From positions 62,001 to 126,000 of the forward strand of contig OMXC01000011.1 of the NCBI GenBank assembly GCA_900314925.1: a stretch of 64,000 nucleotides of DNA. Direction: 5' to 3'. The stretch is from an uncultured Bacteroidales bacterium. Lineage in GTDB: Bacteria; Bacteroidota; Bacteroidia; Bacteroidales; P3. Position 1 is the stretch's first letter; every line of letters starts with the position of its first letter. Positions 26,843 to 35,367 of the stretch are shown here, one piece after another. Position numbers and translations under genes: made by a program. The notes below the pieces were generated by a model. It worked only from the letters and a program-made list of their open reading frames with translations. It did no database searches and had not been told where the DNA came from.

Positions 26843-28093
26843 ATGAAGTGGTATAATGCACTGCAGTTCATTGTTCTATGCCTTACGGTCGCATTGGTGG
26901 CTGTGGATTGGGGTATAGGATTATGGGCCACGGTGACCTTTGCGGTTGTCACATTGGTGAAAATCATCGCCGAGAAGCGTGTCGGCAATCCGTCGCTCGA
27001 CACGCCGATGCGTGTGGCACTGCTGGCTGTGGTGGCCTACTGGTTGAGCAATGTGGCGAGTATGCTTTACAGCACCGACTTGTCAGGGGCAACGGATGTC
27101 GTGTTCCGCAAGGCCGTGATGCTCATCGCCCCCTTGTGCGTGCTGCTTTCAGACATGTCGTACATCAGTCGGAATCACCTCCGTGCCGTGTTCTATGCGC
27201 TGCTGCTTGCCGTCGGAGGCCTGTTTGTTTACGATTGGATTACCGGCACCTTCGAGGACAAGAACCACTCGTATGTGGCTATGTATATCTTGACGGTTAC
27301 ACCGTTTATATACAAGGAGTTGGCGGTCAGACGGCAGTCGATGCCGTTGTGGTGGAGGCTGGCGCTGTATGTTGCCGCCGTCATGTCGATTGTGTTCATC
27401 ATTTACATCGACTCGCGTGCGGGCATACTTTGCCTCTACGGCCTTGAAGTTATATGCGGAGTGCATTTTGCCCTGAAGTCCAGGTGGTGGAAGGGGGCCT
27501 TGCTGGCGTTGATGCTTGTGGGGCTCACGTATACAGCCGAGAAGAATCTTCCCAACCACACGAGTCGCCTGACGATGTCGCCTGTGGTTGTGCCGGAGTC
27601 GGCGGATGAGGGCAACGCTTCCGATGCCGCTGATGGGGGTGATACTGTTCAGGCGCCGCTCTACGGCAAGTACTACGATGCCCGTATGGCTATCAATGTC
27701 ACCGCGCTCAAGACCATAGCCGACAGCCCCGTGTTCGGCTACGGCGTTGGCGACTACGACACTGTGCTCATCGACCGCTACGGCACCGAGGGCTATCAGA
27801 GTCTTAAGGAACAGCATATCAACGCCCACAACCAATACACCGAGACAGCGTTGGCCACAGGCATCGTGGGCCTGCTGGTGATGCTGTGGTGGCTTGTGAT
27901 GCCGCTGCTTGTGGCATGGCGGCGCTGGGCAGCCTTCTGGGAGGTGCTGTCGCTGACGTTTATCGTCATGTTCAGCCTCCTCTTCGAGTCGATACTGGAG
28001 CGTCAGATGGGCATGCAGTTCGTCGCCCTGTTGTACGCTTTGATGCTTCTGGCTGTGCATGTCGCGCGTCAGCCAATGAATACTGAAAATTGA
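26843..28093 (+). CDS. O-antigen ligase / polymerase family protein (WaaL/Wzy type)
   Basis: This 416-residue membrane protein has about ten hydrophobic helices and a large external loop after residue 230, then the Wzy_C-type motif INAHNQYTETALATGIVG, which fits either a lipid A-core O-antigen ligase or a polymerase. The track of possible starts includes ATG 26828, but the -7 box at 26816-26823 makes 26843 more likely. It opens the plus-strand half of the polysaccharide locus. A second protein of the family is encoded at 41341-42516, so one may polymerise and the other ligate. Confidence 0.82.
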   Translation: MKWYNALQFIVLCLTVALVAVDWGIGLWATVTFAVVTLVKIIAEKRVGNPSLDTPMRVALLAVVAYWLSNVASMLYSTDLSGATDVVFRKAVMLIAPLCVLLSDMSYISRNHLRAVFYALLLAVGGLFVYDWITGTFEDKNHSYVAMYILTVTPFIYKELAVRRQSMPLWWRLALYVAAVMSIVFIIYIDSRAGILCLYGLEVICGVHFALKSRWWKGALLALMLVGLTYTAEKNLPNHTSRLTMSPVVVPESADEGNASDAADGGDTVQAPLYGKYYDARMAINVTALKTIADSPVFGYGVGDYDTVLIDRYGTEGYQSLKEQHINAHNQYTETALATGIVGLLVMLWWLVMPLLVAWRRWAAFWEVLSLTFIVMFSLLFESILERQMGMQFVALLYALMLLAVHVARQPMNTEN

Positions 28094-28101
28094 ACACAAT
28101 C

Positions 28102-29559
28102 ATGTCGTTGCGAAGCCAGTCGGTAAAAGGAGTCAAATGGAACGCGGTGGGTACCCTCACCACTACGGCGCTGCAGATGCTCAAGCTGTTTATCTTGGCG
28201 CGTCTGCTCACCAAGCAGGACTTCGGCTTGCTGGCCATAGCCACCATGTTCCTCGGTTTCACCGAGATATTTGCCAACATGGGGCTCGCCACGGGCATCA
28301 TCCACAAGCAGGACATCAGCCGCGACCAGTACTCGTCGGTCTTCTGGTTGAACCTTATGCTCAGCGTCGGGCTGTACCTGCTGCTCTGCGCTGCCACGCC
28401 GCTGATTGCCTCCTATTACCATCAGTCCGACCTGCGGCGGCTCATCCCGCTGCTGTCGTTCACGCTTGTGATCGACTCCTTCGGCAAGATGTTCTACACG
28501 TTGAAGACCAAGGAACTGGACTTCAGGTTTATCTCCATTGTGCAGATTGTCGGTGTCACCCTCGGGGTGGTGCTGACTGTGGTGCTGGCCCTTCGCGGCC
28601 ACGGGGTGTTCAGTCTGGCGTGGGGTGCCCTGCTGCAGGAGGCGCTGACGCAGGGCGTATACTTCTTTGCCGGCTTCCGCGCCTACCGCATCAGGCTCCA
28701 TTTCCGCCTGTCGGAAATACGCGAGTTGGTGTCCATCGGGCTCTACCAGCTTGGCATGCAGGTGGTTGACTATGCCGCCAACAAGCTCGACATATTCCTC
28801 ATCGGGCGTTTCTTCAGCGCCGAGGTGTTGGGCGTGTACAACCTGGCCAAAGAGTTGCTCTACAAGGCTGTGCAGCTCATCAACCCCATCGTCACCAATG
28901 TGGCGGCGCCGGCCTTTGCGCGCTTCCAGGACGACAAGCCCAAGATGCGTCGCTCCTACGCCGAGGTGCTGCACCTGCTCTCTTTTGTCAACTTCCCTAT
29001 ATTCATGGCGTTCTTCCTCTTTGCCGAACCGCTCACGGTGCTGCTCTACGGGCGTGGCCTGGTGGAGATGGTGTGGTTCGTGAGGGTGCTCGCGGTGTGG
29101 GGGATGCTGCAGTCTGTTGGCAACCCTGCGGGAATACTCATGGTGTCGCTCGGGCGCACAGACCTGGGCTTCAGGTGGACGCTGGTGCGCATCGTTTTTG
29201 TGCTCACCGGCACCCTCATCGCCAGCCACATCAGCATCCAGGCCATGGCGTGGACGCAGGTGCTGCTGGCTTTTGTCTTCCTCTTCGCCTACTGGCGCAT
29301 GATGGTGTACCGGTGCATACAGATGCCCTTGGGACAGTATCTCGGGGCGGTGTCGTGGCCGCTGCTGGGCGTGGTGGTGGCTGCGCTGCCCGCGCTGCCA
29401 TTGCTGTTCTTCGCCGCGGGGCAGGAGGAACCGCTGCGCACCGTGATGCTCTATGCCGACATGGCGGTCTTCGGGCTGGCCTACCTGGCTTTCTACTGGT
29501 TCACCAAACGTGATATGTTGTTGCAGCTGCCTGTTTTCGGCAGACGCGATAACCAATAA
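28102..29559 (+). CDS. Polysaccharide flippase (MOP superfamily, WzxC-like)
   Basis: This 485-residue protein has 12-14 hydrophobic helices and the N-terminal signature of polysaccharide exporters (SVKGVKWNAVGTL...LARLLTKQDFGLLA). It should flip undecaprenyl-linked oligosaccharide across the inner membrane. A TTG start at 28090 is in frame, but ATG 28102, 8 bp after the previous stop, is the natural one. The last codons (DNQ, stop) fall inside a word repeat. The next gene follows 26 bp later. Confidence 0.9.
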   Translation: MSLRSQSVKGVKWNAVGTLTTTALQMLKLFILARLLTKQDFGLLAIATMFLGFTEIFANMGLATGIIHKQDISRDQYSSVFWLNLMLSVGLYLLLCAATPLIASYYHQSDLRRLIPLLSFTLVIDSFGKMFYTLKTKELDFRFISIVQIVGVTLGVVLTVVLALRGHGVFSLAWGALLQEALTQGVYFFAGFRAYRIRLHFRLSEIRELVSIGLYQLGMQVVDYAANKLDIFLIGRFFSAEVLGVYNLAKELLYKAVQLINPIVTNVAAPAFARFQDDKPKMRRSYAEVLHLLSFVNFPIFMAFFLFAEPLTVLLYGRGLVEMVWFVRVLAVWGMLQSVGNPAGILMVSLGRTDLGFRWTLVRIVFVLTGTLIASHISIQAMAWTQVLLAFVFLFAYWRMMVYRCIQMPLGQYLGAVSWPLLGVVVAALPALPLLFFAAGQEEPLRTVMLYADMAVFGLAYLAFYWFTKRDMLLQLPVFGRRDNQ

Positions 29560-29576
29560 CCGATAACCAATAACCA
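29548..29576. repeat. ATAACCAATAACC word repeat at a gene end
   Basis: GATAACCAATAACC occurs twice in near tandem, covering the last three codons and stop of the flippase gene. The same word reappears in the atpA-atpG gap. Confidence 0.55.
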
Positions 29577-29585
29577 TTTCCAAAC

Positions 29586-30674
29586 GTGAGACTGATATTC
29601 CACATACCGCTGAAGATAGACCGCAACGACCCGTCGGCCAGCCAGATTCGCCCGCAGAAACTGATGGCGGCCTTTACTGAGCTCGGCTGGGAGATGGATG
29701 TTGTGGAGGGTCGGGGTCGAGAGCGCAAGCGCCAGATTGCCGCGATAAAGGATAAAATCAAGCGTGGTGTGCACTACGACTTCTGCTACAGCGAGTCGTC
29801 GACCATGCCCACGCTGCTCACCGAGCCTCACCACCTGCCAACATATCCCTGCCTGGACTTCGGTTTCCTGGCTTTCTGCAAGCGCAGCGGCATTCCCGTG
29901 GGGCTGTTCTACCGCGACATACATTGGCAGTATGCCAACAAGGGCGAGGGCTTTAAGCAGTGGGTGGCACGTTTCTTCTACCGCTATGACCTATGGCAAT
30001 ATGGGCGTCTGCTCGACGTACTGTTCTTGCCGACACTGCCGATGCTGGAGCATGTGCCGCACAGGTTCCGCTGCCCTGTGGTAGAACTGCCGTCAGGTTT
30101 GGATGTCGAAAGAAAACGGGCTGATAGGAACGATGTACAGAAGCCACTGGAGTTGCTGTATGTGGGTGGCGTGGGCGGTAACTATAACCTCAAGCCGTTG
30201 CTGCAGGCAGTGTGCAAGATGCAGGATGTGAGACTTGTATTCTGTTGTCGTACATACGATTGGGAGGCTGTCAGAGAGGATTATGCACCATGTCTCGGTC
30301 CCAATGTATCGGTGGTCCATCTGGGTGGCGATGAGTTGGAGGCAGCTTACAGCAAAGCCGATTTGTTTGTTATGCCGATGAGTACAGAGTATGTGCGCTT
30401 TGCGGCGCCGTACAAGTTCTTCGAGGCCATCGGTCACGGATTGCCGATAGTGGCTGCCAAAGGCACGTGGAGTGGTGATTTTGTGGAGCGCAACGGCATA
30501 GGTTGTGTTTGCCAGAACGATGTGGAGTCGCTCGGACAGGTGATACAGTCGCTGAGTGACGACAGAGGCATAATGGTTAAGTTCGGCGAGGCTGTGGCTG
30601 CTGTTGCAGAGCGGAACACATGGACGGCCCGCTGTCGTCAGATTGCAGAAGCACTAATGAAGAAAGAGGTTTAA
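29586..30674 (+). CDS. Glycosyltransferase, GT4-like
   Basis: This 362-residue protein starts with GTG (MRLIFHIPLKIDRND). The C-terminal half carries GT-B features: LLYVGGVGGNYNLKPLL, a binding loop, and APYKFFEAIGHGLPIVAA, in which KFFE and the Gly-rich stretch correspond to the nucleotide-sugar site of GT4 enzymes. The N-terminal half (acceptor domain) is variable, as expected. Donor and acceptor are unknown. It lies 26 bp after the flippase gene and 6 bp before the next gene, in one operon. Confidence 0.8.
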   Translation: MRLIFHIPLKIDRNDPSASQIRPQKLMAAFTELGWEMDVVEGRGRERKRQIAAIKDKIKRGVHYDFCYSESSTMPTLLTEPHHLPTYPCLDFGFLAFCKRSGIPVGLFYRDIHWQYANKGEGFKQWVARFFYRYDLWQYGRLLDVLFLPTLPMLEHVPHRFRCPVVELPSGLDVERKRADRNDVQKPLELLYVGGVGGNYNLKPLLQAVCKMQDVRLVFCCRTYDWEAVREDYAPCLGPNVSVVHLGGDELEAAYSKADLFVMPMSTEYVRFAAPYKFFEAIGHGLPIVAAKGTWSGDFVERNGIGCVCQNDVESLGQVIQSLSDDRGIMVKFGEAVAAVAERNTWTARCRQIAEALMKKEV

Positions 30675-30680
30675 ACAAAG

Positions 30681-31463
30681 ATGGCATTCACACTATATAA
30701 GCATGCATGGCTGTGGATAGGTTCCGAGGACGAGGAACCGCAGTTGAACCAAGCCGAATGCAAGGCCTTGCTCCGCAAGGGCGGCTGGATGGTGCGCAAC
30801 ACGTATGACTTCGACTGCGGCGAGGAGACAGGTTTTTGGAATGTGGTTAAGGACTCGTTCGGTGGCATGGAGGAGTTGAGCAGCAAAATGCGCAACCAGG
30901 TGAGACGCAGCATGGCAAACTATGAGTTCCGCCGCATGACGCGCGAGGAGCTGCTGGCGTTGGGCTATCCGGTGCACCGTGCCGCCGCCGAAGGCTACAG
31001 GGTGAAGGCCGCTGTGCCCACGGAAGAGGATTTCCGCAACGATATCATGGGCGGACCCGAGAATGACTACTGGGGCGCCTTTGACAAGAGTGACGGCCAT
31101 CTGGCTGCTTTTGCCAAGAATATAGTCTATGAGCGTATGTGCGACTACTCGGTGATGAAGGCGAGACCCGACGAGTTGTCGCGATACCCGTACTATGGGC
31201 TGATATACACCATGAATGAATACTATCTGAAGGAATGTGGGCTGGGGTATGTAAATGACGGTGGGCGCAGCATAACGGAACACTCGAACATACAGCCATT
31301 CCTCATGCAGAAGTTTAACTTCCGCAAGGCTTACTGCAGGATAAGCATTGTGTATAAGCCATGGTTGGCGGTGATGGTTAAGGTATTGTTTCCCTTCAGG
31401 AAATGGGTGCCTGTGGCATCGGTGCGCAGCCTGCTCAATCAAGAAGAGATGACGCGCTTGTAG
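30681..31463 (+). CDS. Possible acyl-CoA N-acyltransferase-fold protein of the polysaccharide locus
   Basis: This 260-residue cytosolic protein has no signal or membrane segment. The C-terminal part (GYVNDGGRSITEHSNIQPFL followed by KFNFRKAYC) resembles the end of GNAT/FemAB-fold transferases, in which a conserved tail follows the acyl-CoA site. That is the only hint of function; it may acylate an amino sugar. It is the last gene of the plus-strand block, and its 3' end overlaps the convergent glycosyltransferase gene by 25 bp. Confidence 0.5.
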   Translation: MAFTLYKHAWLWIGSEDEEPQLNQAECKALLRKGGWMVRNTYDFDCGEETGFWNVVKDSFGGMEELSSKMRNQVRRSMANYEFRRMTREELLALGYPVHRAAAEGYRVKAAVPTEEDFRNDIMGGPENDYWGAFDKSDGHLAAFAKNIVYERMCDYSVMKARPDELSRYPYYGLIYTMNEYYLKECGLGYVNDGGRSITEHSNIQPFLMQKFNFRKAYCRISIVYKPWLAVMVKVLFPFRKWVPVASVRSLLNQEEMTRL

Positions 31464-32545
31464 ATGTCCATCATGGTGTCTACGTTGCGCTCCCAATCGT
31501 AGAGGTCGGCCACGCGTTGGCGTGCGGAGGTGCCCATCGTGGCGCGCAGTTGCGGATTGTCAATGAAGCGTTCTATGGCTTCGGCAGCGGCTTCGGGGTC
31601 GTCTTTGGGTACAACGAAGCCTGTGACATTGTTGTCGACAACCTCGCAGAAGCCTTCGGCGTCGGAGGTGACCACCGGACAGCCGCAGGACATGGCCTCG
31701 ACGGCCACCACACCGAAGCTTTCTTCGCGGCTCAGCGACACTGATACGTCGAATTTGGCATAGAGTTTGGGCAGCTCTTGGTTGGGGATGTAGCCGAGGA
31801 AGTCAACAAGTTGGCGGATGCCGAGTTCTTCACAAAGCGCTATGAGTTGGTCGCGATCGGGGCCAGTGCCGGCAATGAGCAGGCGCATGTCGGTCTGCGG
31901 ATGACGCTTGAGGACAAGGGCGAAAGCACGGATGAGGGTGTCGATGCCGTAGCAGTATTTAAGAGTCTTGACGTTGCCGACGACAAATGCGGCGGGCTTC
32001 TCGTCCGTGTGGACAGGGCAGAAGCGCTGCATGTCTACGCCGAAGGGGGTGACGGAGATGGGTTTGGGAGTGTAGAGGTTGGTCTCGCGTGCCATGCAGT
32101 GGCTGGTGGAGAGGATGTAGTCGGCCTTTTTAAGGGTGAATGTGAGCAAATGGCGGTAGAGAGTGCCCTGGCGCGGATAGTTGTAGACGTCGCTGCCCCA
32201 GACAGAAAGCACGAAAGGATGGAAGCCGGCGAGAGCTCCGATGAGGCCGAAACTGCAAGCATAGTGTGCATGCAGGAAATCCGGACGGAAAAGCCTTATC
32301 TGTTGGCGCAGCAGGCGGATTGCCTTGAGGTATACCATTTTGTCGAGTATACGCTGTGAGATGGCGGCACTGTCTCGCAATACGAAATCACAGCTGTACA
32401 CCTTCACGTTGGGCATACCATCGTAGGGAGACAGGTCGCAGCGGAGTAGGTTGAAAAGCAGTATCTCGCAGCCACGCTGGCTGAGGGAGCGTACCCAGCG
32501 GAGGGTATGGATGCTGTCGGCGTCAGAGAGGAGCAATACTTTCAT
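31439..32545 (-). CDS. Glycosyltransferase family 4
   Basis: This 368-residue GT-B enzyme has a typical N terminus (MKVLLLSDADSIHTLRWV), a central VVGNVKTLKYCYGIDTLIRAF and the GT4 motif REESFGVVAVEAMSCGCPVV (the E-x7-E pair). It transfers a sugar from a nucleotide donor to the growing lipid-linked repeat unit. It is the last gene of the long minus-strand polysaccharide operon, its ATG overlapping the stop of the FAD oxidoreductase by 4 bp, and it converges on the plus-strand block with a 25-bp overlap. Confidence 0.88.
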   Translation of the reverse strand: MKVLLLSDADSIHTLRWVRSLSQRGCEILLFNLLRCDLSPYDGMPNVKVYSCDFVLRDSAAISQRILDKMVYLKAIRLLRQQIRLFRPDFLHAHYACSFGLIGALAGFHPFVLSVWGSDVYNYPRQGTLYRHLLTFTLKKADYILSTSHCMARETNLYTPKPISVTPFGVDMQRFCPVHTDEKPAAFVVGNVKTLKYCYGIDTLIRAFALVLKRHPQTDMRLLIAGTGPDRDQLIALCEELGIRQLVDFLGYIPNQELPKLYAKFDVSVSLSREESFGVVAVEAMSCGCPVVTSDAEGFCEVVDNNVTGFVVPKDDPEAAAEAIERFIDNPQLRATMGTSARQRVADLYDWERNVDTMMDIYKRVISS

Positions 32546-35367
32546 TGGTTTTTAAGCATGAGGTGCATGATTTCTAAGGGGTGCAGTGCATGATGGCCGG
32601 TGCCGTCGAGGATCTGCTGGCGGCAGGAGGTGCCGGGGGCGGCGATGTAGGCCGGTATGTCGTGGGGTACGGAGGCAAGGGCCTTGCGGACGGTGGGGAA
32701 GAGGAGCATCTCGCCGATGGCGAGGGATGTCTGGTAGTGCTCTTTCTCGTAGCCGAAGGAGCCTGCCATGCCGCAGCAGGAGGAGGGTATGACGTGCAGG
32801 TGGCAGCCTGGCAGCAGGCGCAGCATGGCGGCAGTCTTGTCGATGCCTACGATGGCTTTCTGGTGGCAGTGGCCGTGGAGCCACACCTCAAGGGTGTCTG
32901 GCTTGAACTGGTCCGGAGTGATGTTGCCCTTGGCCACCTCGCGCATGATAAACTCGTCGAAGAGCAGACAGTTGCGGCTCAGGCGCTCGGCGTCGGCGCG
33001 CATGGCTTCGGGAACCAATCCGGGGTATTCGTCGCGGAAGGAGAGTATGCAGCTGGGCTCTATGCCGACGAGGGGTGTGTCGTCGGTTATCTTGTCTTTC
33101 AGCAGAGCCACGTTGCGCCGGGCGAAGTGGGCTGCTGTGTCAAGACTGCCTTTGGAGATGGCGGCACGGCCACTCTCTACATGTCGGGGGACTTCGACGC
33201 TGTAGCCGAGGTGTGTGAGTAAACGGGCGAATGTGAGACCGAGCTGTGCTTCCTGGAAGTTGGTGAATTCGTCGGCGAAGAGATATACGGTGCCCTTGGG
33301 ATTCTGAATTCTGAATTTTGAATTCTGAATGAGTTGCCGCATGGTGCGAGGCGAAAGGGTGGGTATGGCGCGTTCCTGTGAGAACGATACGATATGCTTG
33401 ATTATTGCAGACGAGAAACCCCATGACGCGAAGAGGTTGTAGAGGGGCCAGACGACGTGTCCGAGACGCTCTACATCGGCCATGTGTGTCACCATCCAGC
33501 TGCGGAATGGAGTGCCATGCTTGCGGTAGAGCATCTGCAGCACGCGGGCGCGGATGGCCGTCATGTCTACGTTGGACGGGCATTCTCCGTGACATCCCTT
33601 GCAAGCGAGGCAGCTGTAGAGCATCTCTTCAAGGGCTTTGGCTTCGGTGGTGTCGGCGTTGTCTGGCAGTCCGCGTGTGAGCACTTCGCGCAGGATATTG
33701 GCGCGGGCACGGGTGGAGAGGAGTTCGTCGTGGGTGAGTTTGAAGGTCGGACACATGGTGCCACCGATGAGGGTGCTCTTGCGGCAGTCGCCGGCGCCGT
33801 TGCATTGCTCGATGGAGCACATGAGGTCGGTGTCAGAACAGGCATACTGCTGGTTGACGTCGTAGCGCAGGCTCTCGTCCATGGGCGGTGTGTCGACAAT
33901 TTTGTGCATGTTGAACACTCCGTCAGGGTCCCAGCACTGCTTTACCTGTCGCATGAGTTCATAGACCGCTTGCCCATAGACCATGGGTATGAATTCGCCG
34001 CGGAGGCGGCCGTCGCCGTGTTCGCCACTGAGGCTTCCACGGTATTTGCGAACCAGCAAGGCTGTCTCTTCCGCCACCTGGCGGAAAAGTTGGCGGTCAT
34101 GCTGCTGCTTGACGTCTAAAATGGGACGCAGGTGAAGTTCGCCAGTGCTTATGTGGCCGTAGTAAACGCAGGAGAGGCCGTGCCGCTGCATCATCTGCTC
34201 AAACTCTTCGAGGTATTCCGGCAGACGCTCTGGAGCTACTGCTGTGTCTTCGATGACGCCAATGGGTTTGCGGTCGCCCTTGACGCTTGTAAGCACTCCG
34301 AGCCCGGCTTTGCGCAAGGCCCACACGCGGTTGATATCATCGTTGTATACACGGCTGCAAAAATAGGCGAGTCCGCTGGCAAGAAGGTCTTTCTCCAAGG
34401 CATCGGCCTGCTGCTCCATATTGATGCCGTTGAATTCTGCTATGAGCAGCGCTTCGGGTTTGCCTTTGATAAAGAACTGGTTGCTCTGCTGGGAATGGTT
34501 GTTGCGGCAAAGCTCGAGTATCTTGCCGTCCATGAGCTCTATGGCCACGGGGTTGTGCCGCAGTGCTATGAGGTTGGCCTTGTAGCTGTCGGGCAGGGAG
34601 TGGCAGTGGGCACATAGAACCATCTTCTCTGTTGGCGGCAGGGGGTCGAGAGATATCTGTATGGCCGTGATGAATGCCAGCGTGCCTTCGCTGCCGCAGA
34701 GGAGTTTGCAGAGGTCTATGCCGCAATCTATGGCTTCGTCAATGGCATAGCCACAACTTCGGCGTTGCAGCGATCTGTCGGGGAAGTTGTCTACTAATAG
34801 TTGGCGGATGTCAGGATTGTCTGACCATGTTCTCAGCTGGTTGTATATTTTGTTGAGAAGAGTGTTGTTTGAGTCGGGATTTGAGGTGTCGAACAGGCTG
34901 CCGTCGCTGAGTACTCCGCGCAACGCGAGGACGTGGTGACGGGTGCTGCCATAGATGAGGGAATGGGTGCCACAGGAGTTGTTGCCAACCATACCGCCTA
35001 TGCAGCATCTATTTGAGGTGGAAGTCTCTGGGCTGAAGAAGAGTCCATGAGGTTCAAGCGTTTTGTTCAGCTCGTCGCGTACCACACCGGGCTCCACCCA
35101 TACCCAGCGTTCCTGTGGGTTGATCTCGATTATATGGTTGAGATGGCGGCTTATGTCAACGACGATACCGTTACCTACCACCTGACCGGCGATACTTGTG
35201 CCGCCGGCACGAGGTATGAGATGGGTGTGGCGACGGCGAGCCTCTGCGATGAGTTCGATGATATCGTCGCTGTTCTCGGGGTAGGCGACACCCTCGGGAA
35301 GCTCGCGATAGATGGAGGCGTCTGTGGCGTAGGCTATGCGGTGCAGGGTGTCGGTGAGTATTTTCAT
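32542..35367 (-). CDS. FAD-linked oxidase with C-terminal Fe-S and CCG domains (GlcD/YdiJ-like)
   Basis: This 941-residue fusion has a VAO-type FAD domain (IPRAGGTSIAGQVVG; CCIGGMVGNNSCGTHSL), an FAD-oxidase C-terminal domain, then ferredoxin-type cysteines (CSIEQCNGAGDCRK...MCP and CLACKGCHGECP) and CCG-type segments (HGHCHQKA, SSCCGMAGSFGYEKEH). It is related to D-2-hydroxyacid (lactate/glycolate-like) dehydrogenases. It is odd in a glycan operon, yet is coupled by 4-bp ATGA overlaps both to the epimerase gene before it and to the GT4 gene after it. Residues encoded at 33301-33330 (IQNSKFRIQN) come from a simple DNA repeat. Confidence 0.85.
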   Translation of the reverse strand: MKILTDTLHRIAYATDASIYRELPEGVAYPENSDDIIELIAEARRRHTHLIPRAGGTSIAGQVVGNGIVVDISRHLNHIIEINPQERWVWVEPGVVRDELNKTLEPHGLFFSPETSTSNRCCIGGMVGNNSCGTHSLIYGSTRHHVLALRGVLSDGSLFDTSNPDSNNTLLNKIYNQLRTWSDNPDIRQLLVDNFPDRSLQRRSCGYAIDEAIDCGIDLCKLLCGSEGTLAFITAIQISLDPLPPTEKMVLCAHCHSLPDSYKANLIALRHNPVAIELMDGKILELCRNNHSQQSNQFFIKGKPEALLIAEFNGINMEQQADALEKDLLASGLAYFCSRVYNDDINRVWALRKAGLGVLTSVKGDRKPIGVIEDTAVAPERLPEYLEEFEQMMQRHGLSCVYYGHISTGELHLRPILDVKQQHDRQLFRQVAEETALLVRKYRGSLSGEHGDGRLRGEFIPMVYGQAVYELMRQVKQCWDPDGVFNMHKIVDTPPMDESLRYDVNQQYACSDTDLMCSIEQCNGAGDCRKSTLIGGTMCPTFKLTHDELLSTRARANILREVLTRGLPDNADTTEAKALEEMLYSCLACKGCHGECPSNVDMTAIRARVLQMLYRKHGTPFRSWMVTHMADVERLGHVVWPLYNLFASWGFSSAIIKHIVSFSQERAIPTLSPRTMRQLIQNSKFRIQNPKGTVYLFADEFTNFQEAQLGLTFARLLTHLGYSVEVPRHVESGRAAISKGSLDTAAHFARRNVALLKDKITDDTPLVGIEPSCILSFRDEYPGLVPEAMRADAERLSRNCLLFDEFIMREVAKGNITPDQFKPDTLEVWLHGHCHQKAIVGIDKTAAMLRLLPGCHLHVIPSSCCGMAGSFGYEKEHYQTSLAIGEMLLFPTVRKALASVPHDIPAYIAAPGTSCRQQILDGTGHHALHPLEIMHLMLKNQ
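33301..33330. repeat. AATTCTGAATT word repeat inside a coding region
   Basis: ATTCTGAATT/CTGAATTTTG/AATTCTGAAT words form a 30-bp stretch in frame within the FAD oxidoreductase gene, adding about ten residues between the CCG domains. The composition is unlike the surrounding coding DNA. Confidence 0.6.

Noticed and set aside
28069..29583. 504-residue open frame on the minus strand
   Set aside because: Antisense to the polysaccharide flippase; Gln/His/Glu-rich with no family features.
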